From positions 124,001 to 188,000 of the forward strand of contig NZ_CABHYG010000016.1 of assembly GCF_902170785.1 (NCBI RefSeq): a stretch of DNA of 64,000 nt. The letters are read 5' to 3'. The notes beneath the pieces were generated by a model, which was given only the letters and a program-made list of their open reading frames with translations, had not been told where the DNA came from and ran no database searches. Both the position numbers and the translations under genes were made by a program. Positions within the stretch are counted from its first letter, which is position 1, and every line of letters begins with the position of its first letter. Positions 1 through 9,547 of this stretch are shown here, in pieces. This DNA is from Yersinia proxima. GTDB taxonomy: Bacteria; Pseudomonadota; Gammaproteobacteria; Enterobacterales; Enterobacteriaceae.

Positions 1-33
1 TCAGTGACATTTGCGAAATTCAAAATCGAGTAA
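1..33 (+). CDS. C-terminal end of an upstream chemoreceptor (MCP), partial
   Basis: The first ten codons read [10 protein letters not shown] and then stop. This resembles the tails of other chemoreceptors in this window, for example the SATVAVFQID stretch near the end of the receptor at 40.7 kb. An MCP gene directly upstream of cheR is also the usual enteric arrangement. The body of the gene lies outside the window, so the assignment rests on a short match plus context. It overlaps the start of cheR by 23 bases. Confidence 0.5.
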   Translation, partial: SVTFAKFKIE

Positions 34-862
34 TCAAAAATTGCGTATTCAGGCAGAACTTTCTGATAGAGATTTACAAAAGATCAGCGAGTTAATATAT
101 CAACGCGCGGGAATCGTATTAACTGAACAGAAACGCGACATGGTTTATAACCGCCTTTCCCGGCGATTACGAGATCTTAAGCTCACCAGTTTCACTGATT
201 ATGTGAAGCAACTTGAGTTAAATCAAAATAGTCATGAGTGGCAGTCTTTTATTAATGCACTCACTACAAATCTGACATCATTTTTTCGGGAGTCATATCA
301 CTTCCCGATTCTGGCTGAACATGCCAGCACCAGAACAGGAAATTACACCGTATGGTGTACTGCTGCCTCCACCGGGGAAGAGGCATGTTCTATTGCCATG
401 ACATTGGATGAAACACTAGGTCGTAGCATTGCAGGCCCAAGAGTATGGGCAACAGATATAGACACTGAGGTTTTAGAAAAAGCTAATAATGCCGTTTACC
501 GCTTATCTGACCTTGATAGCCTGACCCCAGAGCAAAAAAGGCAATATTTCATGCGTGGAACAGGCGCACAAGAAAATCTGGTGAAAGTCAGGAAAGAACT
601 GCTGTCGAGTATTCGCTATCAGCAGCTCAATTTACTTGACGCAAATTGGGACGTGCCTGCCCCTTTTGACGCCATTTTCTGCCGAAATGTCATGATTTAT
701 TTTGATCAAAAAACGCAAGAAAAACTGATGCAACGCTTTGCCAGAATGCTGAAACCGGGAGGCATTCTATTCGCCGGACATTCTGAACATTTTAGCAATA
801 TGAATGGGCCGTTCCGTCTGCGTGGTCAATCGGTTTATCACCTGGCTCAAGAGATATTATGA
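11..862 (+). CDS. cheR: Chemotaxis protein methyltransferase CheR
   Basis: CheR transfers methyl groups from S-adenosylmethionine to glutamates of chemoreceptors, setting adaptation. The protein has the family's N-terminal helical domain ([19 protein letters not shown]) and the SAM-binding methyltransferase domain with [15 protein letters not shown] and [10 protein letters not shown]. At 283 residues it matches the usual length. An in-frame stop lies at 5-7, so translation must begin at the TTG at 11 or further in; no ATG is near, so the start is uncertain. It overlaps cheB by an ATGA, indicating coupled translation. Confidence 0.93.
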   Translation: MRNSKSSNQKLRIQAELSDRDLQKISELIYQRAGIVLTEQKRDMVYNRLSRRLRDLKLTSFTDYVKQLELNQNSHEWQSFINALTTNLTSFFRESYHFPILAEHASTRTGNYTVWCTAASTGEEACSIAMTLDETLGRSIAGPRVWATDIDTEVLEKANNAVYRLSDLDSLTPEQKRQYFMRGTGAQENLVKVRKELLSSIRYQQLNLLDANWDVPAPFDAIFCRNVMIYFDQKTQEKLMQRFARMLKPGGILFAGHSEHFSNMNGPFRLRGQSVYHLAQEIL

Positions 863-1905
863 AAAAGATAAGAGTACTCTGTGTTGACGATTCTGCGCTA
901 ATACGCAGCATCATGAGCGATATTGTTAACCATCAGCCTGATATGGAAATGGTAGCAACTGCACCCGACCCGATTATTGCCAGGGATTTGATCAAGCTAT
1001 ACAACCCTGACGTATTGACGCTGGATGTAGAAATGCCGCGTATGGATGGTCTGGATTTTCTGGAACGTCTGATGCGTCTTCGCCCTATGCCGGTCATTAT
1101 GATCTCTTCGCTGACCGGCAAAGGGTCGGAGATAACACTGAGTGCTCTGGAGTTGGGTGCGGTCGATTTTGTCACTAAACCGCAAATGGGCCTTAAAGAC
1201 GGAATGATGCAATATGTTGAAGTTATTGCAGAAAAAATCCGTATGGCTTCAAAGGTACAGGTGAAACGTGGCGATAAACTGGCTGTCGCCCCCAAAACGC
1301 TCACCAGCCCACTGGTTGGCAGTGAAAAAATCATTGCCATTGGTTCTTCTACCGGAGGAACCGAGGCTTTGCGGCAAGTTTTAATTCCAATGCCACTGAC
1401 CAGTCCGGGCATTGTCATCACGCAACATATGCCACCAGGATTTACGCGTTCTTTCGCTGATCGCCTCAACAGTCTTTGCCAAATCGCAGTCAAAGAGGCC
1501 GAAGATAATGATCGCGTATTACCTGGACATGCTTATATCGCACCCGGTGATCTGCATATGGAGCTTATCCGCAGTGGCGCGAATTATCATATAAAACTGA
1601 ATAAATCCCCCCCGGTCAACCGCCACCGTCCGGCGGTCGATGTGCTATTCAAATCTGTCGCCAAATCCGCAGGAAAGAATGCTGTCGGCGCTATTTTAAC
1701 TGGCATGGGCAGTGATGGTGCTAAAGGGCTATTAGATATGCGCAATGCAGGTGCTCATACTCTGGCCCAAAGTGAGAAAAGCTGCGTGGTATTTGGTATG
1801 CCGCGTGAAGCTATCGCGTTAGGTGCTGCTTGCGAGATTGTCGATCTGCAAGATATCAGCCAACGCATACTCAATAGCATTGTCGGTCAGGCCCGCAGAA
1901 TTTAA
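859..1905 (+). CDS. cheB: Chemotaxis response regulator / protein-glutamate methylesterase CheB
   Basis: CheB removes methyl groups from receptors and deamidates receptor glutamines once phosphorylated by CheA. The N-terminal receiver domain has acidic residues D10/D11 and phospho-acceptor D56 ([12 protein letters not shown]). The C-terminal methylesterase domain shows the catalytic serine motif GSSTGG, the histidine in QHMPPGFT and GMGSDGAKG. At 348 residues it is full length. It follows cheR with a 4-base overlap. The 67-base gap to cheY contains a small hairpin (CACCC/GGGTG, 1932-1947) that might modulate read-through. Confidence 0.96.
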   Translation: MKKIRVLCVDDSALIRSIMSDIVNHQPDMEMVATAPDPIIARDLIKLYNPDVLTLDVEMPRMDGLDFLERLMRLRPMPVIMISSLTGKGSEITLSALELGAVDFVTKPQMGLKDGMMQYVEVIAEKIRMASKVQVKRGDKLAVAPKTLTSPLVGSEKIIAIGSSTGGTEALRQVLIPMPLTSPGIVITQHMPPGFTRSFADRLNSLCQIAVKEAEDNDRVLPGHAYIAPGDLHMELIRSGANYHIKLNKSPPVNRHRPAVDVLFKSVAKSAGKNAVGAILTGMGSDGAKGLLDMRNAGAHTLAQSEKSCVVFGMPREAIALGAACEIVDLQDISQRILNSIVGQARRI

Positions 1906-1972
1906 CTCAATTCCTCTTTACGTTTATTAAGCACCCTTTATTGGGTGTATTTCATTTTCACAGGATAAAAAT

Positions 1973-2362
1973 ATGGTAGATAAAAATATACGCTTCTTGG
2001 TTATCGATGATTTCGCCACTATGCGCCGAATTGTGCGTAACCTGCTGCAGGATCTCGGTTTTAAGAATGTCGATGAGGCTGAAGATGGTCAGGATGCATT
2101 AACCAAGTTACGCACCTCAAAATTTGATTTCGTCATAAGCGACTGGAATATGCCTAACCTGGACGGCCTGCAATTGCTATCTGAAATCCGCAAGGATGAG
2201 AGCCTGAAAACACTGCCGGTGCTGATGGTGACGGCTGAAGCGAAAAAGGAAAACATCATCGCAGCGGCGCAAGCGGGTGCAAATGGCTATGTCGTGAAGC
2301 CGTTTACCGCCGCCACGTTGGAAGAGAAGTTAAACAAAATATTTGAAAAACTTGGATGGTGA
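1973..2362 (+). CDS. cheY: Chemotaxis response regulator CheY
   Basis: CheY is a single-domain receiver that, when phosphorylated by CheA, binds the FliM/FliN switch and changes motor rotation. At 129 residues it has the complete set: D12/D13 metal-binding acids, phospho-acceptor D57 ([11 protein letters not shown]), the conserved threonine in [10 protein letters not shown] and the lysine in YVVKPFT. An AGGATAAAAAT ribosome binding context precedes the ATG. The gene is followed after three bases by cheZ. Confidence 0.97.
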   Translation: MVDKNIRFLVIDDFATMRRIVRNLLQDLGFKNVDEAEDGQDALTKLRTSKFDFVISDWNMPNLDGLQLLSEIRKDESLKTLPVLMVTAEAKKENIIAAAQAGANGYVVKPFTAATLEEKLNKIFEKLGW

Positions 2363-2365
2363 TTT

Positions 2366-3007
2366 ATGAATACAACACCAAACAAACATTCAGAAGAAAG
2401 TGTTAAAGATATTTTCTCTCGCATTGGTCACCTTACCCGCCTGTTACGTGACAGCATGGCTAATCTCGGCCTGGATCGCGCCATTATGGATGTCGCAGAG
2501 GCTATTCCCGATGCCCGCGATCGTTTGAGCTATGTGGTTGGAAAAACTTCGCAGGCCGCGGATCGTGCCTTAACCTGCGTAGAAATTGCCCGCCCGCTTC
2601 AAGATGAGTTGAGCGATAAAGCGAATGGTCTGACTGTGCGCTGGGATGCCTGGTTTGAAAACCCGATCGAGTTGCCGATGGCGCGTGAACTGGTAGCCGA
2701 TACCCGTGAGTTCCTCAGTGATACCCCTAAGATTGCCAGCAAAACCAATGAGCAACTCATGGAAATCATGATGGCTCAGGATTTCCAGGATCTCACCGGT
2801 CAAGTTATTCAAAACATGATGAAACTGATCGAGAGTGTGGAAAATGAACTCATCCAGGTGCTGGTTGAAAATATGCCCGGCACACCATCACCTTTTGATG
2901 AAAAACCAGACAACTTAAAAAATGGGCCTCAAATCAATCAATCCGGTGCTGGCATTGTGGCCACCCAGGATCAGGTTGATGATCTACTCGAAACGCTGGG
3001 GTTTTAA
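2366..3007 (+). CDS. cheZ: CheY-P phosphatase CheZ
   Basis: CheZ accelerates dephosphorylation of CheY-P and terminates the tumble signal. The long helical hairpin carries the active-site glutamine in the motif QDFQDLTGQVIQ. The C-terminal CheY-binding helix is clear (QVDDLLETLGF). At 213 residues it is the normal size for enteric CheZ. It lies directly downstream of cheY and is probably co-transcribed from the cheR side. Confidence 0.96.
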   Translation: MNTTPNKHSEESVKDIFSRIGHLTRLLRDSMANLGLDRAIMDVAEAIPDARDRLSYVVGKTSQAADRALTCVEIARPLQDELSDKANGLTVRWDAWFENPIELPMARELVADTREFLSDTPKIASKTNEQLMEIMMAQDFQDLTGQVIQNMMKLIESVENELIQVLVENMPGTPSPFDEKPDNLKNGPQINQSGAGIVATQDQVDDLLETLGF

Positions 3008-3057
3008 CACCCCCGTCATGTTAGCCAGCCCCCACGACAGTTTGTTTAGCAGAACCC

Positions 3058-4203
3058 ATGTCCGAAGAAAGTGATGTAGAAAAAACAGAAGAACCCACCC
3101 CCCACAAGCTATCTAAAGCGCGTGAAGAAGGGCAAATTCCACGATCTAAAGAGCTAACCTCAATCCTGATGCTGTTGGTCGGTTGGTTGCTGATTCTGGT
3201 GGGTGGTAATCATGTTGCTGGGAAGCTCGCCCTATTACTCCATAACGGGCTGATGTTTGACCGATTATTGGTATTTGATACCGATACCATGCTGTTGCGA
3301 ATTTATGAATTATTTAAGAATGCGCTATTTGCGGTACTGCCCATATTACTGGGATTATTCATCACAGGGATCACTTCACCAGCGCTGTTGGGTGGGCTGA
3401 ATTTAAGCGGTAAGTCTCTGAAAGTAGATCTCAAGCGTTTGAATCCTTTATCAGGATTCAAACGCATGTTTTCGACACAAGTTGTCTCTGAATTATTAAA
3501 AAGCGTTTTGAAAGTCACTCTGGTGGGAACGGCTTGCGCCATTTTTATCTTGAGTAATAAAGCACACATGATCCAGCTGATTTATGAGCCAGTAACCGTT
3601 GCACTGAAAGATACACGAGCGATAGTTTCCGGCTGTTTATTAGTGGTTATTTTGGCGCTTATTCCATTGGTCGGTTATGACGTTTTCTACCAGATTATGA
3701 GCAACCTTAAAAAATTGCGGATGAGCCGTCAGGAAATACGTGATGAATTTAAACAACAAGAGGGGGATCCGCACGTAAAAGGACGGATCAAACAACTGCA
3801 ACGTTCAGCCGCACGCCAACGGATGATGAGCGATATTCCCAATGCAGATGTCATCGTCAATAACCCGACACATTATTCCATCGCCCTGAGTTACAAAGAA
3901 GGCGGAATGGCCGCCCCCACCATGCTGGCTAAAGGTGCGGGAGACATTGCATTGCGCATCAGAGAGGAAGGTCTCAAGCACGGTATTCCCATGCTTGAAG
4001 CGCCTCCGCTGGCGCGTGCTCTTTATCGCCATTGCGAGATAGGGGAACAGATCCCGACAGAGTTATATGGCGCGGTCGCCGAAGTTCTGGCCTGGGTGTA
4101 TAGCGTAAAACGCTGGCGAAAAGGTAGCGGGATACTTCCTAAAAAACCTGAGAATCTTCCAGTGCCTGTTGCGCTGGATTTTGCACAAGAGAGTAAAGAG
4201 TGA
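3058..4203 (+). CDS. flhB: Flagellar export switch protein FlhB
   Basis: FlhB is an inner-membrane component of the flagellar type III export gate that switches substrate from rod/hook to filament proteins. The N-terminus (EKTEEPTPHKLSKAREEGQIPRS, read over residues 9 onward) is typical, with several membrane segments up to about residue 210. The autocleavage motif N269-P270-T271-H272 is intact (VNNPTHYSIAL). At 381 residues it is full length. It overlaps flhA (TGATG). Confidence 0.97.
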   Translation: MSEESDVEKTEEPTPHKLSKAREEGQIPRSKELTSILMLLVGWLLILVGGNHVAGKLALLLHNGLMFDRLLVFDTDTMLLRIYELFKNALFAVLPILLGLFITGITSPALLGGLNLSGKSLKVDLKRLNPLSGFKRMFSTQVVSELLKSVLKVTLVGTACAIFILSNKAHMIQLIYEPVTVALKDTRAIVSGCLLVVILALIPLVGYDVFYQIMSNLKKLRMSRQEIRDEFKQQEGDPHVKGRIKQLQRSAARQRMMSDIPNADVIVNNPTHYSIALSYKEGGMAAPTMLAKGAGDIALRIREEGLKHGIPMLEAPPLARALYRHCEIGEQIPTELYGAVAEVLAWVYSVKRWRKGSGILPKKPENLPVPVALDFAQESKE

Positions 4204-6308
4204 TGGCAAATTTAGCCACCAAATTACGTTTACCGGATTTTAAACAGACGCAATGGCAAATACTGGCAGGCCCGGTATTAATCATGACCATTTTGGCCAT
4301 GATGATATTGCCGTTGCCACCGTTTATTCTGGACCTATTATTCACCTTTAATATCGTACTTTCACTGATGATATTATTGGTTGCCATGTTTACGCAAAAT
4401 ACGCTGGAATTCTCGGCATTTCCCACCGTTTTGCTATTTGCCACACTATTACGTTTGGCACTAAACATTGCCTCTACCCGTATTATTCTGATGCATGGTC
4501 ACACCGGTGCTGGTGCCGCCGGTCAGGTGATCGATGCCTTTGGCCATTTTTTGGTTGGCGGTAATTTTGCCATTGGTATTATCGTTTTTATCATTCTGGT
4601 TATTATCAACTTTATGGTTATTACCAAAGGGGCCGGGCGTATTGCTGAAGTTGGCGCGCGCTTTGTCCTTGATGGGATGCCGGGCAAGCAGATGGCGATC
4701 GATGCCGATCTGAATGCGGGCATTATTGGCGAAGAAGAAGCTAAACGCCGCCGTAGTGACGTGACTCAGGAAGCCGATTTTTATGGCTCGATGGACGGTG
4801 CCAGTAAGTTTGTGCGCGGTGATGCTATCGCTGGCTTGCTGATTATGGCAATTAACGTCATCGGGGGCCTGTTCATTGGTATTTTGCAACATGACATGTC
4901 GTTTGCTGAAGCAGGTGAAACCTACACGCTGTTAACCATCGGTGATGGTCTGGTCGCCCAGATTCCAGGGCTTATCATTTCCACCGCTGCGGGTGTGATT
5001 GTGACACGCGTTGCCACCGATCAGGATGTCGGTGAACAGATGATGACTCAGCTGTTCAATAACCCACAGGTTATGGTACTGGCGGCGGGTGTAACTGGCC
5101 TGCTCGGTATTATTCCGGGTATGCCCAACTTCGTTTTCCTGTTATTTACTATCGGGCTATTGGCTCTGGCATGGTGGATGCGCGGGCGTAATTTGGCCGA
5201 TTCTGCTGGCACTAAACGCGGCATAAACAAAGACGATAAAAGCGCTATAAAAGCGGAAGCGCAAGCGGCTCAGGCAACTGAGGCCTCCTGGTCTGATGTT
5301 CAACATGAAGATGTGTTGGGGTTAGAAGTTGGCTATCGCTTGATTCCTATGGTCGATACTGAGCAAAAAGGCCAGTTGTTGACCCGTATTCGCGGCATTC
5401 GTAAGAAGTTTGCGCAGGAAATGGGCTTCCTCCCTCCTCCGGTGCATATTCGTGACAATCTGGATCTGGCTCCTACTGATTATCGTATCCTGTTGAAAGG
5501 GGTAGAAATTGGTCGGGGAGAAACACAACCTGAGCGCTGGATGGCAATCAACCCAGGCTGCGCCGAAGGTGAACTGGCTGGCACGCCGTGCCAGGATCCG
5601 GCCTTTGGTTTACCTGCAGTCTGGATTGATGAAGTGTTGCGCGAACAGGCACAGGCGCTGGGCTATACCGTGGTTGATCCCAGTTCGGTTATTGCCACAC
5701 ATTTGAATCATTTGATCTCGCTGCACACCGATGAGCTGTTTGGCCGTCAGGAGACACAACAATTACTGGATCGTTTGACGAAAGATATGCCGAAATTGGT
5801 CGAAGATCTGATTCCCGGTGTTATTTCGCTGACAACCTTCCACAAAGTATTGCAAAACTTGCTGGCGGAACGCATTTCAATCCGAGATATCAGAACAATA
5901 ATCGATACTCTTGCTGAATATTCTACACAAACTGATCCTGATGAGCTGACCGCACAAGTCCGTATCCGATTGGGTCGTGCCATCACGCAGCAGTGGTTCC
6001 CCGGCAATGAAGACATTCAGGTAATTGGCCTCGACCTTAATCTTGAACGATTATTGATTCAGGCAACCCAAAGCGGCAGTGCCATTGAACCCGGTATTGC
6101 AGAGAATATTATGCAGCAAACGGAAAAGGCCATTTTGCAGCAGGATGCTATCGGTGCACCACTGGTGCTGCTGGTTAATCAACCTTTGCGTTTCATGCTA
6201 TCGCGTTTCCTGCGCCGGGTGTTTCCTCAGTTGGCGGTTATATCCAATCAGGAAATCAGTAACAACCGCACCGTGCGGATGTCCTTCGTGATCGGAGGCA
6301 AGCAGTGA
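4203..6308 (+). CDS. flhA: Flagellar export gate protein FlhA
   Basis: FlhA is the major export-gate protein: an N-terminal set of membrane helices and a large C-terminal cytoplasmic domain that docks chaperone-substrate complexes. The FHIPEP-family signature is visible in the 150-215 region (GRIAEVGARFVLDGMPGKQM, EEEAKRRR). The ATG at 4203 overlaps the flhB stop; a GTG one codon earlier is possible. At 701 residues it is slightly longer than E. coli FlhA. It overlaps flhE. Confidence 0.97.
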   Translation: MANLATKLRLPDFKQTQWQILAGPVLIMTILAMMILPLPPFILDLLFTFNIVLSLMILLVAMFTQNTLEFSAFPTVLLFATLLRLALNIASTRIILMHGHTGAGAAGQVIDAFGHFLVGGNFAIGIIVFIILVIINFMVITKGAGRIAEVGARFVLDGMPGKQMAIDADLNAGIIGEEEAKRRRSDVTQEADFYGSMDGASKFVRGDAIAGLLIMAINVIGGLFIGILQHDMSFAEAGETYTLLTIGDGLVAQIPGLIISTAAGVIVTRVATDQDVGEQMMTQLFNNPQVMVLAAGVTGLLGIIPGMPNFVFLLFTIGLLALAWWMRGRNLADSAGTKRGINKDDKSAIKAEAQAAQATEASWSDVQHEDVLGLEVGYRLIPMVDTEQKGQLLTRIRGIRKKFAQEMGFLPPPVHIRDNLDLAPTDYRILLKGVEIGRGETQPERWMAINPGCAEGELAGTPCQDPAFGLPAVWIDEVLREQAQALGYTVVDPSSVIATHLNHLISLHTDELFGRQETQQLLDRLTKDMPKLVEDLIPGVISLTTFHKVLQNLLAERISIRDIRTIIDTLAEYSTQTDPDELTAQVRIRLGRAITQQWFPGNEDIQVIGLDLNLERLLIQATQSGSAIEPGIAENIMQQTEKAILQQDAIGAPLVLLVNQPLRFMLSRFLRRVFPQLAVISNQEISNNRTVRMSFVIGGKQ

Positions 6309-6706
6309 AACTGTTCGTTTTGATATTACTTGCTGTGACTAGCTCTCCATTGGTGGCTTCGGCCACCAATGGTTCATGGAGTGGTAATGGTGCTGGCGGT
6401 ATCATCAGTGTCGGCGGGCAAACTCTGGCCAGCCGCCCCTTACAACCGGAACTGCCACCAACAGCCACCCTGCAACGTATTACCTGGCGCATTAAGCTGC
6501 TCTCTGCCCCCCCTCCGGGGCTACGGATAAAGCTATGTAGCCAACAGAGTTGCATCCTGTTGGATTCATTAGCAGGTCAAAAAAGTGTCGACGGCATACT
6601 CACATCCCACGGGCCTTTTTACTTTATTTACTCTGTCGAAAGTCAGGGGCAACTTCTGCCACCACTGAATGTCGTTAATAATCAACTGACCATTAATTAT
6701 CGTTAA
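6305..6706 (+). CDS. flhE: Flagellar protein FlhE (periplasmic)
   Basis: FlhE is a small exported protein of enteric flagellar systems, thought to act as a periplasmic chaperone or plug that limits proton leakage through the export gate. The 133-residue product starts with a clear signal peptide (MKLFVLILLAVTSSPLVASA) and contains the paired cysteines in LCSQQSCILL. The start is GTG within the flhA stop (GTGA). It is the last gene of the flhBAE group and converges on fliT. Confidence 0.9.
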   Translation: MKLFVLILLAVTSSPLVASATNGSWSGNGAGGIISVGGQTLASRPLQPELPPTATLQRITWRIKLLSAPPPGLRIKLCSQQSCILLDSLAGQKSVDGILTSHGPFYFIYSVESQGQLLPPLNVVNNQLTINYR

Positions 6707-6813
6707 TCAATAAGCGGTTTAAAGCATCAAAATAATATAAAGCCTGCCGAGGGAAGTGCGGGTGATAAAAACGGAGGTGGCGCTGGAGTGTCCAACGCAT
6801 CAAAGAATGTTAA

Positions 6814-6839
6814 AGGCTATTTCATTGTGAAAATAGCCT
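6814..6839. terminator. Hairpin between flhE and fliT, possible bidirectional terminator
   Basis: A perfect 9-bp inverted repeat AGGCTATTT / AAATAGCCT with an 8-base loop sits between the convergent flhE and fliT genes. It lacks a long T-run on either strand, so intrinsic termination is plausible but not assured. Confidence 0.5.
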
Positions 6840-6848
6840 CTCCTGGCA

Positions 6849-7187
6849 TTAATGGAAGGCAGAGGTGAATTGTGATGAATAAGCCTTGTTGCATTTTTTC
6901 CCAAGATGTAAAGATGATATTTCTTTCTGTAATACATCAAGACGATTTTTGAGTGTTTTGGTGATCTCACCTTCATTTTCCAACAGATTGGTTAAAATGA
7001 TTTTGAGGCTTTTCTTCTCGTCTTGCATCATATCTGCTGGTTGACGTTCAATAACATCATGCAGTGTCACAATATAAATTTCAGCTAACTCAATAAACTC
7101 CTCCCATTTCCCTTGCCTGACCATTTCCAGCAAGTTCAAGTTCAGCTCATAAATATTTTCGTAATCTTCTGATAATGAATTATCCAT
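6849..7187 (-). CDS. fliT: Flagellar chaperone FliT
   Basis: FliT is the export chaperone for the filament cap FliD; in enteric bacteria it also binds FlhD4C2 and dampens class 2 transcription. The 112-residue helical protein is recognised mainly by position, last in fliD-fliS-fliT, and by size. Its sequence is only weakly characteristic (ENIYELNLNLLEMVRQGKWEE at the start). Three bases separate it from fliS. Confidence 0.85.
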   Translation of the reverse strand: MDNSLSEDYENIYELNLNLLEMVRQGKWEEFIELAEIYIVTLHDVIERQPADMMQDEKKSLKIILTNLLENEGEITKTLKNRLDVLQKEISSLHLGKKCNKAYSSQFTSAFH

Positions 7188-7190
7188 AGT

Positions 7191-7586
7191 TTACCTGTTT
7201 TCCTTAGGTTCAATTTCTTTCCAGGTGATAGAAAGGTTCGTCAAAATTTCACTAATGCTGGTGAGTTCTGCGGCAGAGTTATGTAAGTTGGCTTGCAGAA
7301 GAGTCCGTGACATGTAGTCATATAAGCTCTCAAGATCCTGAGCAATCTCCTTGCCAATCTCATGATCTAATGATGTTCTCAGCCCGTTATCAATAATATT
7401 GATAGCTTTTGAAATCATCTCGCCACGCCGTGCCACATTACCGTTTTCAAAATGAATCTTTGCCCGTAAAACGGCATTGAGCGCACCATCAAGTAACAAT
7501 GAAATTAGCTGATGCGGTGATGCGCCCGCCAGTTGACTCTCCAGGTCAATTCGAGCGTAGGCGTTACGCCCCTGACTTGAATACAT
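7191..7586 (-). CDS. fliS: Flagellin export chaperone FliS
   Basis: FliS binds the C-terminus of flagellin in the cytoplasm and prevents premature polymerisation before export. The 131-residue protein begins with the conserved Y-rich stretch and the A-S-P-H-Q-L-I-S-L-L-L-D-G-A helix (ASPHQLISLLLDGALNAV), followed by KAINIIDNGLRTSLD and the SRTLLQANLHN region. It lies in the fliDST operon with a good ribosome binding site (GGAGGAAAT) before its ATG. Confidence 0.96.
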   Translation of the reverse strand: MYSSQGRNAYARIDLESQLAGASPHQLISLLLDGALNAVLRAKIHFENGNVARRGEMISKAINIIDNGLRTSLDHEIGKEIAQDLESLYDYMSRTLLQANLHNSAAELTSISEILTNLSITWKEIEPKENR

Positions 7587-7646
7587 ATTTCCTCCGCAGT
7601 AAATAGGCAGGGGCCTGCGCCACCTGCCAGTAAATTAATTCAACAG

Positions 7647-9107
7647 TTAAATCGTCGACAACAGCGAAACCAGCTGGCTGCTCATGCTGTTAAGTTTTGA
7701 CATGGTGCTGTCCAGATTCTGGAACTGCACCCGATAGCGCTCAACCTGGGCATCAATTAACTTCTGTGTCTTTTCAATCTGGGCATCCATGATTTTGACC
7801 TGTGAATCCAGGCCCTCCGTGGATGTTTTAATGATCCCATCGGTCTTTTTATCAGGATCACCGGCATAATCAGTGATCATGCTACTCAGCTTGGTGGCCA
7901 GCCCTTCGCTCTCACCGCGACCGATAAACATATCGGCGATGCCGTCAGGGTTGTCAGCAATAGCCTCATCCAGCTTCGACTCAGTGAGCGTCATTTGCCC
8001 AGTAGCTGCGTCAATTTTGATCCCTAAATCCGCCAGCGAACCATAATCGGCGTCAGAGTCACCATAAACACCATTTACTGCGGATCGGAACTCACTCACC
8101 ATGCCACGTAAGGTAGAATCGCCCATCAGCGCGCCGTTCTGGGCATTCTGGGTGGCAACATCGGAGTCAGTCAGTCCAGAGGTCTCATTCGGCACATACT
8201 TACTGGCGGCGGAAGTGAGCTTGAGCAGCGCATTGTACTTTTCCACAAAGTCTTTAACGCTGGACTTGATGGCCGAGGTATCACGGGTGAGCGTCAATTG
8301 CTCTGATTTGCCCTCTTCCGATACCTCTTTCAGTACCAATGTCACGCCGGTAATGATATCGGTAATGTTATTTGATGAGCGGGTATATTCACTGCCATCC
8401 ACGCTGAGTTTCGCGTCCTGAGCAGAGGTCACCATTTTCATCGCATCGCCACTGCTGGCTGGATTATCCTCATCAAAACCACCATTCTGGGTGTTCAACA
8501 TGCTACCCAGTTTTTCGTCACCATCAACACTGACCGTCATTTCGCCATCAGAGCCGGTGCTTTTCGAGGTCAATACCAACTGATAACCATCATCGGTGCG
8601 CTGTACCGATGCACCAACACCGCCATCCTGCTTATTAATGGCTTTGGCAATTTGGTTGAGCGAGGTTTCATCATCTTTCAGCTCAACATTGGTGGTTTTA
8701 CCATCCCCAGTCGTGATGGTGATAGTGCGAGTGCCGCCGTTTTTCTCCCCTTGCATGGTATCGGCACTGTCAAACCCATCAGTTTTTAGCTTATGTGCCG
8801 TGGCCAGTTGGTTAATGGTCACCACATGGCTGTCGGCGTTAGCCTCGCTGGTTGCCGTAGCCGTAAAGGCTTTGTTACTGCCCACAGTTAAGGTATTAAA
8901 CGCATCGCCGGATAACTTTTTTACACTAGTTTGTAATGCTGACAGCGAGCTGGAGATTTGCCCCCAGGCCGAAATCTTAGCCTTATAGCTGGTCTGCATC
9001 TTGGTATAAGGCGTCAGACGCATCTGCTCGCCGGCTTTAATCTGTTCCAGCATAGAGGCGGTATCTACACCGCCCGTACCGATACCTAATGATGATATGG
9101 AAGCCAT
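7647..9107 (-). CDS. fliD: Flagellar filament cap protein FliD (HAP2)
   Basis: FliD forms the pentameric cap at the filament tip that inserts flagellin subunits. The 486-residue protein has the conserved N-terminus (SSLGIGTGGVDTASMLEQI), a variable surface-exposed middle rich in Thr/Ser/Gly/Asp, and the C-terminal coiled coil ending LNSMSSQLVSLLSTI. It is divergent from fliC across a 440-base AT-rich spacer and has its own sigma-28 promoter at 9160-9186. Confidence 0.96.
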   Translation of the reverse strand: MASISSLGIGTGGVDTASMLEQIKAGEQMRLTPYTKMQTSYKAKISAWGQISSSLSALQTSVKKLSGDAFNTLTVGSNKAFTATATSEANADSHVVTINQLATAHKLKTDGFDSADTMQGEKNGGTRTITITTGDGKTTNVELKDDETSLNQIAKAINKQDGGVGASVQRTDDGYQLVLTSKSTGSDGEMTVSVDGDEKLGSMLNTQNGGFDEDNPASSGDAMKMVTSAQDAKLSVDGSEYTRSSNNITDIITGVTLVLKEVSEEGKSEQLTLTRDTSAIKSSVKDFVEKYNALLKLTSAASKYVPNETSGLTDSDVATQNAQNGALMGDSTLRGMVSEFRSAVNGVYGDSDADYGSLADLGIKIDAATGQMTLTESKLDEAIADNPDGIADMFIGRGESEGLATKLSSMITDYAGDPDKKTDGIIKTSTEGLDSQVKIMDAQIEKTQKLIDAQVERYRVQFQNLDSTMSKLNSMSSQLVSLLSTI

Positions 9108-9159
9108 TAAATTCTCCTATATAGAATTTATTCTGTTTTTAATTACTCTTCTCTATTAG

Positions 9160-9186
9160 CTATCGGTTGTAATGCTATAAAGTTTA
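9160..9186 (-). promoter_or_regulatory. Sigma-28 (FliA) promoter of fliDST
   Basis: On the minus strand the sequence reads TAAACTTT, 11 bases, ACCGATAG, very close to the sigma-28 consensus TAAAGTTT-N11-GCCGATAA. It starts transcription about 45 bases before the fliD ATG. The rest of the 440-base fliD-fliC spacer is AT-rich, with nothing else I recognise beyond the fliC promoter. Confidence 0.82.
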
Positions 9187-9439
9187 ATTTTTTGCATCCG
9201 CTTCATCAACTATATGTCGACATAAAAACATTCTCTCTCTCTTTTCAGTGAATAGAAAAGATGATTATACCGCCGGTTATTTTATTTATATCTTCTAGCG
9301 ATGGAATTACTGCCAAACTTGTATGCATTTCAATTGATAGCTATTAATTTTTAATTAGTTATTGATTAACTCACTGCATAAAACATGCATAAGAGTTTTC
9401 TCACCCCAACTTTCAAAATAAAAAATTTATAAAATTTAA

Positions 9440-9466
9440 TTTAGAGAATTTTTTTCATGCCGATGT
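9440..9466 (+). promoter_or_regulatory. Probable sigma-28 promoter of fliC
   Basis: The -10 element GCCGATGT (9459-9466) is a good FliA match. The -35 region 11 bases upstream (TTTAGAGA) shares only the TTTAG part of the local form found before flgK and flgM. An untranslated leader of about 75 bases would follow. Position before the flagellin gene supports the call. Confidence 0.6.
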
Positions 9467-9547
9467 ATTTAATATGCGAACGAAATACGCATTACATATT
9501 GCAAAGTGATTGCATTATTATCCATCAATACATGAGGAAGAAATTTC

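Noticed and set aside
933..1493. Long minus-strand open frame inside cheB
   Set aside because: Antisense shadow of a clear cheB; no ribosome binding site and no family resemblance.
4461..4892. 143-codon minus-strand frame inside flhA
   Set aside because: Antisense to the conserved FlhA signature region; composition is unlike the neighbouring proteins.
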